Source: Candidatus Acidianus copahuensis
GTDB taxonomy: Archaea; Thermoproteota; Thermoprotei_A; Sulfolobales; Sulfolobaceae
DNA length: 64,000 bases
NCBI RefSeq assembly: GCF_000632495.1
Contig: NZ_JFZT01000015.1
Span: 62,001-126,000, forward strand
Direction of reading: 5' to 3'
The notes beneath the pieces were generated by a model that saw only the letters and a list, made by a program, of their open reading frames with translations, was not told where the DNA came from and ran no database searches. The translations under genes were made by a program, and so were the position numbers. Below, piece after piece: positions 27,113-36,270 of this stretch (its first letter is position 1; the number at the start of each line of letters is the position of its first letter).

Positions 27113-28144
27113 ATGGACAAGAGATCCATTATTTTATTAGCTTTCGCGATTAATAGCGTCGAGCCAATAAGTCTTGAAGTAAATCACGAAGGACTGATCA
27201 ATTCTTTACTTTCTATTCCCTTGATCCTCGACGTATTCATTCTTGTTTACCTTCTTATAAGAAAGGAGTGGTCTGGGAAAGGTTTTTTCGGCTACCTTTC
27301 AAAATATAAAACTTGGGCTTTAGCTCAGCTCTTCTCTTGGATATTTAGTTATTTCCTCTACGTCGTTTACACCTTCGTTTATATCGCATATTGGCTTCTT
27401 CCCTCATTTCCATATGAAGGTTCTCTAATAATTGCGATGGCGGTAGCCTCATCCTTGCTTGTGTTAAGCAACTACGGTTATTATTTCCTTATTGGAACAG
27501 CAATCTTGGAGATAATCTTTTCCTTACCTATTGGCTGGAAGTTTATGCCTAACTTTTCCTATCAGATTCCTTCTGGGATAATCTCCACAAGCCTTCTTCT
27601 CCTCTGCATAACGTTAGTTCCTTATGTCAAGGGAAAAAGTTCCTATAGCTGGGTAATATGGCCAGCATTTGCGGTCTCTAGTATCTTTACAATCTTGGGT
27701 TCATTTTTTTCTCCTCCAGTCTTCGCCAAAGAAATGAGTAGTATAGGCTTATTTTCCCTTATTTTGGTCGAATATTTGTCGCTAAAGAACGTCCTATCAG
27801 AGTTTAGACTATATTTCCCATTAATTATGGCTGGAGTTTTGATTATGTCAATATTAAGTACTATGGTCAATTACTCTTCATTCTATAATCTAACTGCAGA
27901 TCCTTCAAGTATATCCTTGTTTGTTTCCCTTTCTCTAGGTTTTCCGTCCCTTCTACTTTTATACAAAGGGATAAGATATTACGTTATAGTCTCAATAGGC
28001 GAGATCATGATAGGTTATGGTATTGTCTCTTTCCTTATCTCAATTTCTGGAATATATCTATACGCTACTTTATTAGGTTCGATATTACCTCCATTTATAG
28101 CTTTACTAATATCTAAATTGAGGTTAAGTCAAAATAAAAGCTAA
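27113..28144 (+). CDS. Polytopic membrane protein, unknown
   Basis: 343 residues from ATG 27113 (MDKRSIILLAFAI); the longer frame starts at 27041, but its added residues are unlike a signal peptide. About nine or ten membrane helices and few polar loops are predicted. No transporter signature, cofactor motif or repeat is recognised. It is preceded by AAAGGAAAG, which could serve as a weak ribosome site. Confidence 0.6.
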   Translation: MDKRSIILLAFAINSVEPISLEVNHEGLINSLLSIPLILDVFILVYLLIRKEWSGKGFFGYLSKYKTWALAQLFSWIFSYFLYVVYTFVYIAYWLLPSFPYEGSLIIAMAVASSLLVLSNYGYYFLIGTAILEIIFSLPIGWKFMPNFSYQIPSGIISTSLLLLCITLVPYVKGKSSYSWVIWPAFAVSSIFTILGSFFSPPVFAKEMSSIGLFSLILVEYLSLKNVLSEFRLYFPLIMAGVLIMSILSTMVNYSSFYNLTADPSSISLFVSLSLGFPSLLLLYKGIRYYVIVSIGEIMIGYGIVSFLISISGIYLYATLLGSILPPFIALLISKLRLSQNKS

Positions 28145-28286
28145 AGTAATTTCAGAGAAGTTAGATATTATTTTTCCATCTGCTGATGGAGTATCTAATT
28201 TTTTATATTCTTATAATAACAATTATTGATAGATACAACACTTATGAACAACGGTAAGTTCATTTCTGGAGTGGATCCTTGATAAC

Positions 28287-29957
28287 CTAAATTACGAATT
28301 CGTTTTCACCAATTTTTCCATCCTTGAATTTTTCCTCCTCTTTTTTCTTCAACTCTTTCCTCCTTATCTTCCCACTTATAGTTTTTGGTAATTCCTCAAC
28401 GAACTCTATCCTCCTAGGAGCTTTATAGGATAGGAGAAGCTTCTTTACGTGTTCATGAAGTTCCATGGCTAGGTCTTTAGACGGAGTATAGCCGGGCTTC
28501 AATACGACATAGGCCTTAACTACTTGCCATCTTGTAGGATCAGGATAACCGACAACCGCTGCCTCCGCTACCGCTGGATGCTCTAGCAGTGCACTTTCAA
28601 CCTCAAATGGACCTACCCTATAGTCAGAGGTTTTTATAATATCGTCAGATCTTCCTACAAAGAACCATCTCCCATTCTCCACATAAGCTTTATCCCCAGT
28701 AAAATACATAGAACCTCTGAAAGCGCTCAGATTCTTCTCTTCATCAGAATATCCTAGAAATAGCCCTATAGGTCTAACTTTTTGAAGGTTAATAGCTATA
28801 TGTCCTACCTCTCCTCCCTTGATGACATTTCCGTCATCGTCAACTAGTTGAATGTCGTACATAGGGGAAGGCCTTCCCATAGAACCTGGAATGGAGTCCT
28901 CCCAAGGGAAATTGCCTATCATTGCCGTTGTTTCAGTTTGTCCATAAAAATCCCTTATCTTGACGTTAAATACATCTTTCCAGGATTTTATAACTTCGGG
29001 ATTTAGAGGTTCCCCCGCGGAAACTGCCTCCTGTAATTTGGTTAACTTAAATTTTCTCAAATCCGTTGTTACGAACTGTCTCCAAGCCGTTGGAGGAGCA
29101 CAGAAGGAGTTTGCCTCATACTCGTCCACAACTGAGAGGTAATCGTCAACTTTTAACTTTCCTGAGTAGTTTACTCCTAGCACTGTGGCTTCCATGATGA
29201 ATGGAGAGAAGAAGGAACTCCAAGCAAACTTCGCCCAACCTGGTGCGCTTAAATTTACATGAATGAAATCACTTTTAATCCCAATGAAAGAGGCAGTTGA
29301 CAAATTTCCCACAGGATAGCTTACAGCCGTGTGAAGAACTCTTTTCGGCATCCCGGTTGTTCCAGACGTAAAGTAATTTAATATCTGATCCTTCGGTGAA
29401 GTCCTTTCCGGTGTAGCGTTGTTGGACTCCCCAAATATCTCGTCGTAATTATGCCATCCGTCAACTTTTCCGAGAGATATTTTTAATGTTTTTACTTTTG
29501 TCTCATCCACTTTTTTTGCGCTCTCTACATCAGCTATTATGGCTTTTGGTGGTAGATCATGGAATCTATAATTAAGTTCATAGGGAGTCAAATTAATAGC
29601 TGTTGGAACTCCAATCAATCCCCCTTTTATTACGGCCATTAGAGAGACCCATTGTTCTATAACAACTGGAGTCATTATGTAAATAGGATCCCCTTTCTTT
29701 ATTCCCTCTTTCCTTAAGAAGTTAAGTAATCTGTTGGTTTCCTCTATCAGTTCTCCGTAGGTGATCGCTTTCTCCTCTTTTTTGTTATCCAGATCTACCA
29801 ATATAACCGCTTTCTTACTCTTGGGATACGATTCAACTATATCAGATACCCAATTGAATTCGCTTGGGTTAAAGTGATTTACCTCCTTAAGAATGGAGTT
29901 TATGTCCTCTACTCTTCTTTCATTCATAGCAACGCGGAATCTTTCAAAGATATCCAT
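28287..29957 (-). CDS. AMP-forming acyl-CoA synthetase
   Basis: A 556-residue ANL-superfamily ligase that activates a carboxylic acid with ATP and then CoA. The motifs are YFTSGTTGMPKR (P-loop, about 191), DFYGQTETT (A5), FTGDKAY (A7), GRSDDIIKTSDYRVGPFEVE (A8 hinge) and PKTISGKIRRKEL, with the catalytic Lys at the C-terminus. The length and the full motif set suggest an active acetyl-/medium-chain-type enzyme. A TATA-like CTTAATC lies about 27 nt upstream, so a leaderless start at 29957 fits. The acid used is not evident. Confidence 0.9.
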   Translation of the reverse strand: MDIFERFRVAMNERRVEDINSILKEVNHFNPSEFNWVSDIVESYPKSKKAVILVDLDNKKEEKAITYGELIEETNRLLNFLRKEGIKKGDPIYIMTPVVIEQWVSLMAVIKGGLIGVPTAINLTPYELNYRFHDLPPKAIIADVESAKKVDETKVKTLKISLGKVDGWHNYDEIFGESNNATPERTSPKDQILNYFTSGTTGMPKRVLHTAVSYPVGNLSTASFIGIKSDFIHVNLSAPGWAKFAWSSFFSPFIMEATVLGVNYSGKLKVDDYLSVVDEYEANSFCAPPTAWRQFVTTDLRKFKLTKLQEAVSAGEPLNPEVIKSWKDVFNVKIRDFYGQTETTAMIGNFPWEDSIPGSMGRPSPMYDIQLVDDDGNVIKGGEVGHIAINLQKVRPIGLFLGYSDEEKNLSAFRGSMYFTGDKAYVENGRWFFVGRSDDIIKTSDYRVGPFEVESALLEHPAVAEAAVVGYPDPTRWQVVKAYVVLKPGYTPSKDLAMELHEHVKKLLLSYKAPRRIEFVEELPKTISGKIRRKELKKKEEEKFKDGKIGENEFVI

Positions 29958-30055
29958 ATTTTTTATATCGTGATATAGATTAAGAATTTTACTTTACAAA
30001 CGCTTTTCCGTTAATTACATTATTGTTTTTTAACTATTCCTGACTTTCATATAGC

Positions 30056-30634
30056 ATGAAGTTGATCTCTTCCATCCTAATGCTTGTTGGAAGCGTTTTT
30101 GGGTTTTTTGACGTTGTTATATACGGTTCAAGTTTTGCCTCTTACGTGAATTACCTCCTAGGTGGAAAATTCGTAAGCTTAGGGTTCCCATTCTCCATTT
30201 TTATGATGATCTCAATGGCGTTAATTGGAATTTCTAGTTTTATAGAAAGTAGTAAAACGTTCCCAAATAAGAAAGGTAGGGGTATCTTATTAATACTACT
30301 TGGTTCATTGAGTTCCATCGCTTTTTGTCTTTTTTCTCTATTAGTAGAGTCGAGGTATTTGCTTTACTTGGGGATAGTGGCAATTTCACTTTTTTCAATA
30401 GGTATTCTGTACTTTGGCTTCTTAATATGGAAATCTTCTGGAAATAGTTCTATCTTAAAAATGTCGTCAATTTTGATGATATTTAGTGTTCTGTTTTTAC
30501 CTTTTTTAGGGCCTACTTCTGGGTCATTTATTTTTGTTTTCTCATGTGTAGGGCTACTAATAGATTCGATTATCGTGAGAAAAAACAGAACGGTTTTTAG
30601 TAATAGAAGTCATAATACGCGATCTAAGCGTTAA
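30056..30634 (+). CDS. Small membrane protein, unknown
   Basis: 192 residues with six likely membrane helices (around 4-24, 42-60, 72-92, 98-118, 128-146, 150-170) and a basic C-terminal tail (RKNRTVFSNRSHNTRSKR). It is divergent from the acyl-CoA synthetase. I do not recognise it. Confidence 0.6.
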   Translation: MKLISSILMLVGSVFGFFDVVIYGSSFASYVNYLLGGKFVSLGFPFSIFMMISMALIGISSFIESSKTFPNKKGRGILLILLGSLSSIAFCLFSLLVESRYLLYLGIVAISLFSIGILYFGFLIWKSSGNSSILKMSSILMIFSVLFLPFLGPTSGSFIFVFSCVGLLIDSIIVRKNRTVFSNRSHNTRSKR

Positions 30635-30948
30635 GTCCAATGAAGATCTAAGACTTATTGGTTCCCATTTAAGCCTCTTGGAATCTTCTTATCGTTACAG
30701 CAAAAGTCTCCATTATAAAATCTAAGTAAAAGATATCAAGATTATGATAAGTGATAAGAAAGTCATTGTTTCATATAACGCTCCCTCATCTGGTCAACTA
30801 TGGACTAGCTTTTGGCAATGCAGAGCCACGTTTTTTAAGTGTAATTTAAACACGACATATCCTTCTTTTGAGTCTTTTTTATCAATTAAAGTAATTTTTA
30901 TATAAATATCTAAAATTAAAAAATACCGGAAAAGCTATGTTTATCGTG
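30635..30948. other. 314-bp intergenic stretch
   Basis: It contains the second copy of an 18-bp repeat (30634-30651) and a 53-codon frame at 30744-30905 that lacks convincing coding features. Nothing else is recognised. Confidence 0.3.
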
Positions 30949-31959
30949 TTAATTCCGTGAATTTCTAATTATCCTTATAGTATTATGCCACGCATATGCA
31001 TAAAGAACTACTATTGCTATTGATATAATTGGAATTGTCCAATAAAATATCAAAATTTTAGTGTAAAGGTATAAGAGGAAGTCAGCAAATGAAGATATTC
31101 CTAATGGAAATACATATGCCCATATGCCCATATTTGGATTAGTCTTACCCAGCTTCTTTACTGCAATAATTAAACTCAAAACCATGTTCCAGGCCTCAAA
31201 TCCCCATAGCATAAATGAGGCTGAAAAGGCTATACTTTTAGGAAAGTTGAAGAATCCTAGTGTAGGGAGTATAATTATATTTATTAAAATAATTGACGCT
31301 GCTCCAACTGGGATCATAGTCGTGGTGAGTTCTCCTTTTCGAGCAACGTTAAGGAGGGAAGCAGAACCAAGGAATACAAACTGAAAAAACGCGATTCCAG
31401 TAGTAAATAGGATGACTGAATAAAGAAATTCCCTTATTAACATATTATGTAAAAACCACGGAGATAAGGGAGGAAGCATGGGATCGCTCAATATTGAGTT
31501 AGAAGCTAATGCTATTGAAGGAACTAAGGAAGCATAGGTTATATCTGAAGAATCGAACTCACCTGAAAATAATTTATACCATAAAAGGAGGTTTACCCCT
31601 AGGACTTCCCCTACGGCTAGTATGAAGATAGTGAGGAATATGAATCGAAGGGAAAAGGAAGAACTAACGTAAGTTATGTAGAAAAAACTAATAATATATC
31701 CTAAAACTCCCAAAAAAGCTGTAAAGCTTGTCCTATTTAGAGAGGAGAAATCATTGGTTTTCGCCTTAAAAAAATGAAGTATCCAAAGAAATAAAATACT
31801 TAAGAAGAGTAAAAAACCTATAAAGAATATGATCTTCCCTAAGTTAAAGAATATATTAGGAAAAACCCCAATCTGAGAAAAAATCCATGAAAGAAGAGAA
31901 AGAACCATAGTGCCTATTACTGGACCGAACCATTCTGGCCCAAAGGTTTCCCATTTCAT
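30949..31959 (-). CDS. TDT-family (TehA/SLAC1-like) transporter
   Basis: 336 residues with about ten membrane helices. The N-terminal PEWFGPVIGTMVLSLLSW corresponds to the family's P.WF..VMGTG motif, and MGIWAYVFPLGISSFADF to its FP.G..A motif in the ninth helix. Family members export or channel dicarboxylates, sulfite, tellurite or anions. No neighbour gives a substrate. Confidence 0.75.
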   Translation of the reverse strand: MKWETFGPEWFGPVIGTMVLSLLSWIFSQIGVFPNIFFNLGKIIFFIGFLLFLSILFLWILHFFKAKTNDFSSLNRTSFTAFLGVLGYIISFFYITYVSSSFSLRFIFLTIFILAVGEVLGVNLLLWYKLFSGEFDSSDITYASLVPSIALASNSILSDPMLPPLSPWFLHNMLIREFLYSVILFTTGIAFFQFVFLGSASLLNVARKGELTTTMIPVGAASIILINIIILPTLGFFNFPKSIAFSASFMLWGFEAWNMVLSLIIAVKKLGKTNPNMGIWAYVFPLGISSFADFLLYLYTKILIFYWTIPIISIAIVVLYAYAWHNTIRIIRNSRN

Positions 31960-32191
31960 AGTTAGCCAAAAGAAACAAAATATAAAAAATGATTTTTCAA
32001 CATGCTTCCCTCTCTCTGAAGTTAAGAAAGAGGAAGATCGAGTATTGAAGGTTCCCTTAAAAATACAAATCTTTTCCTCATTATAATTCGATGATCAGTA
32101 TTTTGATTTTAACGTTGAGAGGAGAGTACCTAAGTGATCCGTGCAGTTGATCTCGACATCCTACGAACGGCTCAGGAGTTAGATGTACTAC
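31960..32191. other. Intergenic stretch upstream of a decayed gene
   Basis: AT-rich sequence with no gene or clear repeat recognised, apart from the upstream region of the TDT transporter. Confidence 0.3.
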
Positions 32192-32490
32192 TTAGAAAGG
32201 TGCGGGTGAGGAGAAAGTTTCAGAGGATACCTTGAAATACACTGAACAACCTAGCCCTCTAGAGACAAACGATTTAGATACCTTTAATTGTGAAATTAAA
32301 GCTTTCAATGAAGAGTTACCTCAAAGAAACAGTTTTAGAAATTCAGACTTAACCAGTTCCACTCCATCTATATTGAGTCTCTCTAATTCTTTCTCCTTTC
32401 TAAAACAGCTTTGGTCTTATTCACCCTAGCCGTAGCTATGGACGCATAGTCTCCTAAAGAGATTGGATAGTTGCATTTACATCTCGACAT
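32192..32490 (-). pseudogene. Decayed gene of unknown family
   Basis: The minus strand reads MSRCKCNYPISLGDYASIAT followed by ARVNKTKAVLERRK. After a one-base shift it continues ELERLNIDGVELVKSEFLKL, has an in-frame TGA, and goes on GNSSLKALISQLKVSKSFVS. Together the pieces look like one protein of about 100 residues with one frameshift and one nonsense mutation. The family is not recognised; an old transposase is possible. 32491-32881 shows nothing definable. Confidence 0.45.
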
Positions 32491-32881
32491 TTTTGATTAC
32501 CATATCATGAACGTAAATTATTCTAAAATAGTTTGAACCAATCAATTTCCTATAATCTCAGTAGCCTTCTCCCAGTAAACATTTCTGCATAATACATATT
32601 TATTAATCCAGGGCATGCAACAGGTGTCCATGCAGGCGAAAAAAGAGTAGGCCTATTCTCAAAGATCCTACTATTCTGATAATAATTAAATTAATTAAAG
32701 ATATAATTTTTTCTTAATTTTTTTCTTTTTGTTTGTCATGCTCTCTATGAATAAACACTTGAGGAGTAATAATTTAAATCCTTAACCAATTTAGACCGAA
32801 AAGCTTTAAATTATATCTGATGTATGCCTAAAAATATTCAAAATCTCTAGCATAGAACCCCATTTGTAAAAAAAGGAAAAA

Positions 32882-33547
32882 CTAGATCTTCACGTTGTCT
32901 AGGGATTTCCTAAGATCCTCTTTTACTCCTTCTCCCCACTTATCTACATAAACAAGGTCGGATAGCCTTAATCTGTTTCCCCACCCTTTTTCCTCTAACT
33001 CTGGTTTTTCAGGGAAACTAGTCACGTATCCAATACATAAATACGCTATTAATTTTACATTTTCTGGGATCCCTAAGATTCTCTTTATCGTTTCTTTATC
33101 CATAAAGCTCACCCAACCTATCCCGATCCCCTCAGATCTCGCAGCTAACCACATATTTTCTATTCCTAGGACAGTGCTAAATTCGCATGTTTCTGGCATT
33201 GTATGTCTACCTAGTACGTTTGGTCCAAATCTTGATGGATCACATGTAATGGCTATATTAAGGGGAGTATCTAGGATTCCCTCTATCTTAATGTTAGAAA
33301 AAAGTTCCTTTCTTTCTCCTTCAAGTTTGTTTTTAAACACTTCTCGCTGTCGCATAACCTCCTCTAAAATCCTTCTCCTTGTATCTTCGCTATATATTAG
33401 TATGAAATTCCAAGGTTGGGAATAACCAACTGAAGGAGCTAGATGAGCTGCTAACAATATTTTGGACAGTACTTCATCAGGAATTGGTTCTTTTTTAAAG
33501 GAACTTCTAATATCTCTTCTCTTTTTTATTGCTTCATATACATCCAT
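32882..33547 (-). CDS. bluB: BluB-like flavin-destroying nitroreductase (5,6-dimethylbenzimidazole synthase)
   Basis: 221 residues of the nitroreductase fold. KKRRDIRSSF at the start binds FMN phosphate. AAHLAPSVGYSQPWNFILIY, LKR.. replaced by IKIEGILDTPLNIAITCD, VLGRHTMPETCEFSTVLGIE, NMWLAARSEGIGIGWVSF and AYLCIGYV match the BluB subgroup, which breaks down FMNH2 with oxygen to make the lower base of vitamin B12. Ordinary nitroreductases lack the TMPET and GWVS pattern. No other cobalamin genes are nearby, so an alternative redox role remains possible. Confidence 0.8.
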   Translation of the reverse strand: MDVYEAIKKRRDIRSSFKKEPIPDEVLSKILLAAHLAPSVGYSQPWNFILIYSEDTRRRILEEVMRQREVFKNKLEGERKELFSNIKIEGILDTPLNIAITCDPSRFGPNVLGRHTMPETCEFSTVLGIENMWLAARSEGIGIGWVSFMDKETIKRILGIPENVKLIAYLCIGYVTSFPEKPELEEKGWGNRLRLSDLVYVDKWGEGVKEDLRKSLDNVKI

Positions 33548-33753
33548 ATGGTTAAGTTATCCAGAACATCTTATTTTTTCCTATAGTCGATATCGGAAGT
33601 GATTCATGATCTTTTTGCCAATAAAGAGAGAAAAGATCAGACGTTTCTGTCATCTCAATTCAATATTTCTAGGCCAACTCTAAACGCAATCCATGGTTAA
33701 TACACCCATTACGTTACACTTCGAGATTTGTGCCTCAAAATTTTCCTTGCATT

Positions 33754-34431
33754 TTAAGGCAAGCCTTGATCCCTATCACACCTAGCTTTATGTATACAGA
33801 AATTGCATTGCCATTTCATATCATCCTTTTCCTTTGCCTCCGCTTTGGGTAAAGCCTTGTTTTTTATAGCTTCATGAAGTAGGGAAGCTCTTTCCATTGT
33901 TTTTATGTAAAGCTCTTGATCAAATTCAACTGGGATTTCCTCCATGTCAAAGTCTGACCTATCAACGTAGAGTAGAATACCCTTTGATTTTGGAAAGGCT
34001 TTCATGTAAAGGTTAATCTGCGCCTTATGATCTAGTCTAGGTAAATATCCCTTCCTTAGTTTCTCTCTTAAGTCATCTATAGTTTTTACCTCAACGAGAT
34101 ACCTATCCCTCGAGACCATAACAACTATTAGATCGTCTGCCCTTCCAGAAATAACTATTTCGTTGTTTGTTGGATGGGGTATCCTTATCGGTATTTCGCT
34201 TATAACTTGTATCGAATTCTCCTTTGATAAAAGTTCCGCTATCAGATCATGCAACACGTTACCTAAAGTTGTAAATCTAGCTGAATCAACTCCAAGGGGA
34301 GTTGGATAAACTCTGTTGTAATACTGTTCCCTTAAACATTTCCAAATCTGAGATGGCCAATACTCCCCTTCAAATGGTTCCCTTACCTCGTAAGATGTCA
34401 AGTTCCTGTAAACTATTTCCTTAATAACCAT
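33754..34431 (-). CDS. Cas4-like PD-(D/E)XK nuclease with Fe-S cysteines
   Basis: 225 residues. Four cysteines expected of a Cas4/RecB-type iron-sulfur nuclease are present: one early (QIWKCLREQYY) and three at the end (WQCNFCIHKARC). Between them are GNVLHDLIAE (His), SGRADDLIV (Asp), YLVEVKTID (Glu-x-Lys) and DHKAQINLYM (Gln). Such proteins trim DNA ends with 5'-3' exonuclease activity. No CRISPR array or other cas gene is in the window, so this is a stand-alone form, possibly in DNA repair. Confidence 0.83.
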   Translation of the reverse strand: MVIKEIVYRNLTSYEVREPFEGEYWPSQIWKCLREQYYNRVYPTPLGVDSARFTTLGNVLHDLIAELLSKENSIQVISEIPIRIPHPTNNEIVISGRADDLIVVMVSRDRYLVEVKTIDDLREKLRKGYLPRLDHKAQINLYMKAFPKSKGILLYVDRSDFDMEEIPVEFDQELYIKTMERASLLHEAIKNKALPKAEAKEKDDMKWQCNFCIHKARCDRDQGLP

Positions 34432-34505
34432 ATTTATTAATTTTTAAAAATAGATATAAAAGGAAACTGATTCGTTTTTTGGTAATACTCCTTATGTTTA
34501 CCTAG

Positions 34506-34667
34506 TTATCCTAAGGTTTGAGTGAGAGATACGATCTCTGAAATGTTGTCTTCGTTAGAGAATTTTTTTAACAACTTAACGTTAACTATAGCGCTTCGTT
34601 TTACAAAGATCTTTACCTCTGTCGGATCAGCATTATCATGTTGATCATAAGTTACTATTAGCAACAT
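34506..34667 (-). CDS. Possible 53-aa small protein
   Basis: The frame reads MLLIVTYDQHDNADPTEVKI and continues FVKRSAIVNVKLLKK to a TAA at 34506. Its composition is protein-like with alternating strand and helix patterns. An AT-rich element (CTTAATATATTAAG) lies about 50 nt upstream. It sits in the 300-bp gap between the LDH2-family gene and the nuclease gene. No family is recognised and it could be a chance frame. Confidence 0.35.
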   Translation of the reverse strand: MLLIVTYDQHDNADPTEVKIFVKRSAIVNVKLLKKFSNEDNISEIVSLTQTLG

Positions 34668-34734
34668 GTGGATCATTTATCCCATTTTAGAGAAGAAAAT
34701 CCCTATCTTAATATATTAAGCTTTTCAAAGAAAA

Positions 34735-35685
34735 TCACCCTCTCATTTTGAGATTTTTTAAAGATATCCAAAGTCCATCATCAATCTCTATTGATCCTTT
34801 TTCAGTCCTTTCTTTCATTAGAACTTCGCCGTGTTCTCCTGGGAATTCCTCCATGAATTTCTTTACATTTACTAACGCGTAAGAGTTCTGCTCGAACCAA
34901 CTAGGATTTATAACAATAAGGACTTCTCCTTTATTAGGAGGCCTTTCTGTGTGAAGAACGCCAGTAACTTCTTCACCAATAGCTGATCCCGTTAGAAATG
35001 AAGTGAGGAGATCAACAGTTAACGCCAATAGAAAACCTTTAAACCCGCCAATTGGTAGGATACCTCCTTTTAAGGCCTCGTCTGGATCCTCCGTTTCCTT
35101 ACCTTCCTCGTTTACAGCTATTCCTTTATTTAACTTCTCTCCCTTCCTTTTTGCCTCCAATATCTTCCCTCTTGCGGTAGATGCAAGTGACATATCTAAG
35201 ACATAGTTTGGAGGGATTCCAACGCTTATTGGAGCTGTAGAAAGTATAGGTTTTCCACTTCCAGGTTTTACTATTCCCGCCTCAGCGTTACCAAACATTA
35301 ATGAGACTAAACCTTTTCTGTTTAGCCTTGTTGTATAAAATCCAAGAAAACCTATATGCGATGCGTTTCTAACAGCAATAACTTTGACTGTGTCAAACTT
35401 CTCCTCCTCTATTAGCTTCGACCATAATAGTATTCCTATGCTATGTTTAGCATCAATCAATAAAGTGGTATTACTCCTCTTCTCAACTGAGAATTCCAAC
35501 TTCCTGTTTATAGTTCCAAGATCAATTCCCTTAATTAGAGGTATTACCCTCTGAAGTCCATGAGAGGAGTGTCCCCTTAACTCAGCCTCTAAAAAGTGGA
35601 GGGTGATTATTTCGTAATTCTCAACTCCTCTTGAAGAAAAAAGTTCGTCTAGGAGATTTTTAACTTCATCCAAAGAAACCTGCAT
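34735..35685 (-). CDS. LDH2/malate dehydrogenase-family NAD(P)-dependent oxidoreductase
   Basis: 316 residues. The N-terminal AELRGHSSHGLQR (about 48-60) is the family hallmark. VRNASHIGFLGFYT holds the catalytic His; GSGKPILSTAPISVGIP and GGILPIGGFKGFLLAL form the nucleotide- and substrate-binding parts. This fold includes malate, L-sulfolactate, ureidoglycolate and 2,3-diketogulonate dehydrogenases, so the 2-hydroxyacid or imine used is open. Just upstream on the same strand is a small zinc-finger gene, 21 bp away. Confidence 0.85.
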   Translation of the reverse strand: MQVSLDEVKNLLDELFSSRGVENYEIITLHFLEAELRGHSSHGLQRVIPLIKGIDLGTINRKLEFSVEKRSNTTLLIDAKHSIGILLWSKLIEEEKFDTVKVIAVRNASHIGFLGFYTTRLNRKGLVSLMFGNAEAGIVKPGSGKPILSTAPISVGIPPNYVLDMSLASTARGKILEAKRKGEKLNKGIAVNEEGKETEDPDEALKGGILPIGGFKGFLLALTVDLLTSFLTGSAIGEEVTGVLHTERPPNKGEVLIVINPSWFEQNSYALVNVKKFMEEFPGEHGEVLMKERTEKGSIEIDDGLWISLKNLKMRG

Positions 35686-35706
35686 AAGTTAAGTAGAAAA
35701 AATAGG

Positions 35707-35946
35707 TTAAGAGTTTTCAACAACTACTTCCTTTCTTTCTAGTATATATCTTATCTTGCCTACGAATTCCATATGCTGTTGATCTTTGCACATTGACGCG
35801 TGCTTCATTACTGCTTGTATTGTCCCTGCCTTAATCTGCTTATTGCACACTGGGCATTCATTTACTGACGTTCTATGAATATGCTCCATTAGACTTCTTC
35901 TCGAGGGGAATTCCCTCGATTCCGAAAAATGAATAGGGCACCTCAC
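35707..35946 (-). CDS. Small C2H2-type zinc-finger protein
   Basis: 79 residues. A partial first finger (CPIH...SLMEHIHR) is followed by ECPVCNKQIK...VMKHASMC, giving Cys-x2-Cys and His/Cys ligands about 15 residues on. Sulfolobales carry many such tiny zinc-finger proteins, often as nucleic-acid-binding regulators. It precedes the LDH2-family gene on the same strand by 21 bp, so co-transcription is likely. Confidence 0.6.
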   Translation of the reverse strand: MRCPIHFSESREFPSRRSLMEHIHRTSVNECPVCNKQIKAGTIQAVMKHASMCKDQQHMEFVGKIRYILERKEVVVENS

Positions 35947-36057
35947 TTGTATCGGCTTTGGGAGAAACGAGTATAACCATGATAATAGATTACTCTATCG
36001 ACATTTAAATACTTTATCTTGAAGACTAGGTGTGTATTGAAGTGTCTTAAATGGTAC

Positions 36058-36254
36058 CGTGTAACATCCTCCCTTAAGCATTTTACCAAGAGGATAACAC
36101 GTAAACGCTCCCATAGACAGTCTTTCACCTCGATCCTAATCAAGTGGTCAATTAATGAAGAGTGAAGTGACTCGCTATAACTTATAGAGAAAGTAATAAT
36201 GCGTCTTAAATGGATAAACTCTTCCCTAGAGAAAGCGAATTCTTAACGCATTAT
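36058..36254. repeat. Two inverted repeats upstream of the zinc-finger gene
   Basis: First repeat: GTGTAACATCCTC and GAGGATAACAC (36058-36101, one arm with an extra base). Second: ATAATGCGTCTTAA and TTAACGCATTAT (36196-36254), about 12 paired bases with a 35-nt loop. They lie between the RecA-like gene and the zinc-finger gene and could be a miniature transposon or transcribed hairpins. Confidence 0.4.
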
Positions 36255-36270
36255 ATCCTTTAAGGTGAAA

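Noticed and set aside
30744..30905. 53-codon frame MISDKKVIVSYN...
   Set aside because: No recognisable domain and ends in AT-rich promoter-like DNA; left unannotated.
33754..34431. Calling the nuclease cas4
   Set aside because: The motifs fit, but without CRISPR context the specific name would claim too much.
35943..36143. 66-codon minus-strand frame overlapping the zinc-finger gene start
   Set aside because: It spans the first inverted repeat, has no family pattern and its residue make-up is like a random AT-rich frame.
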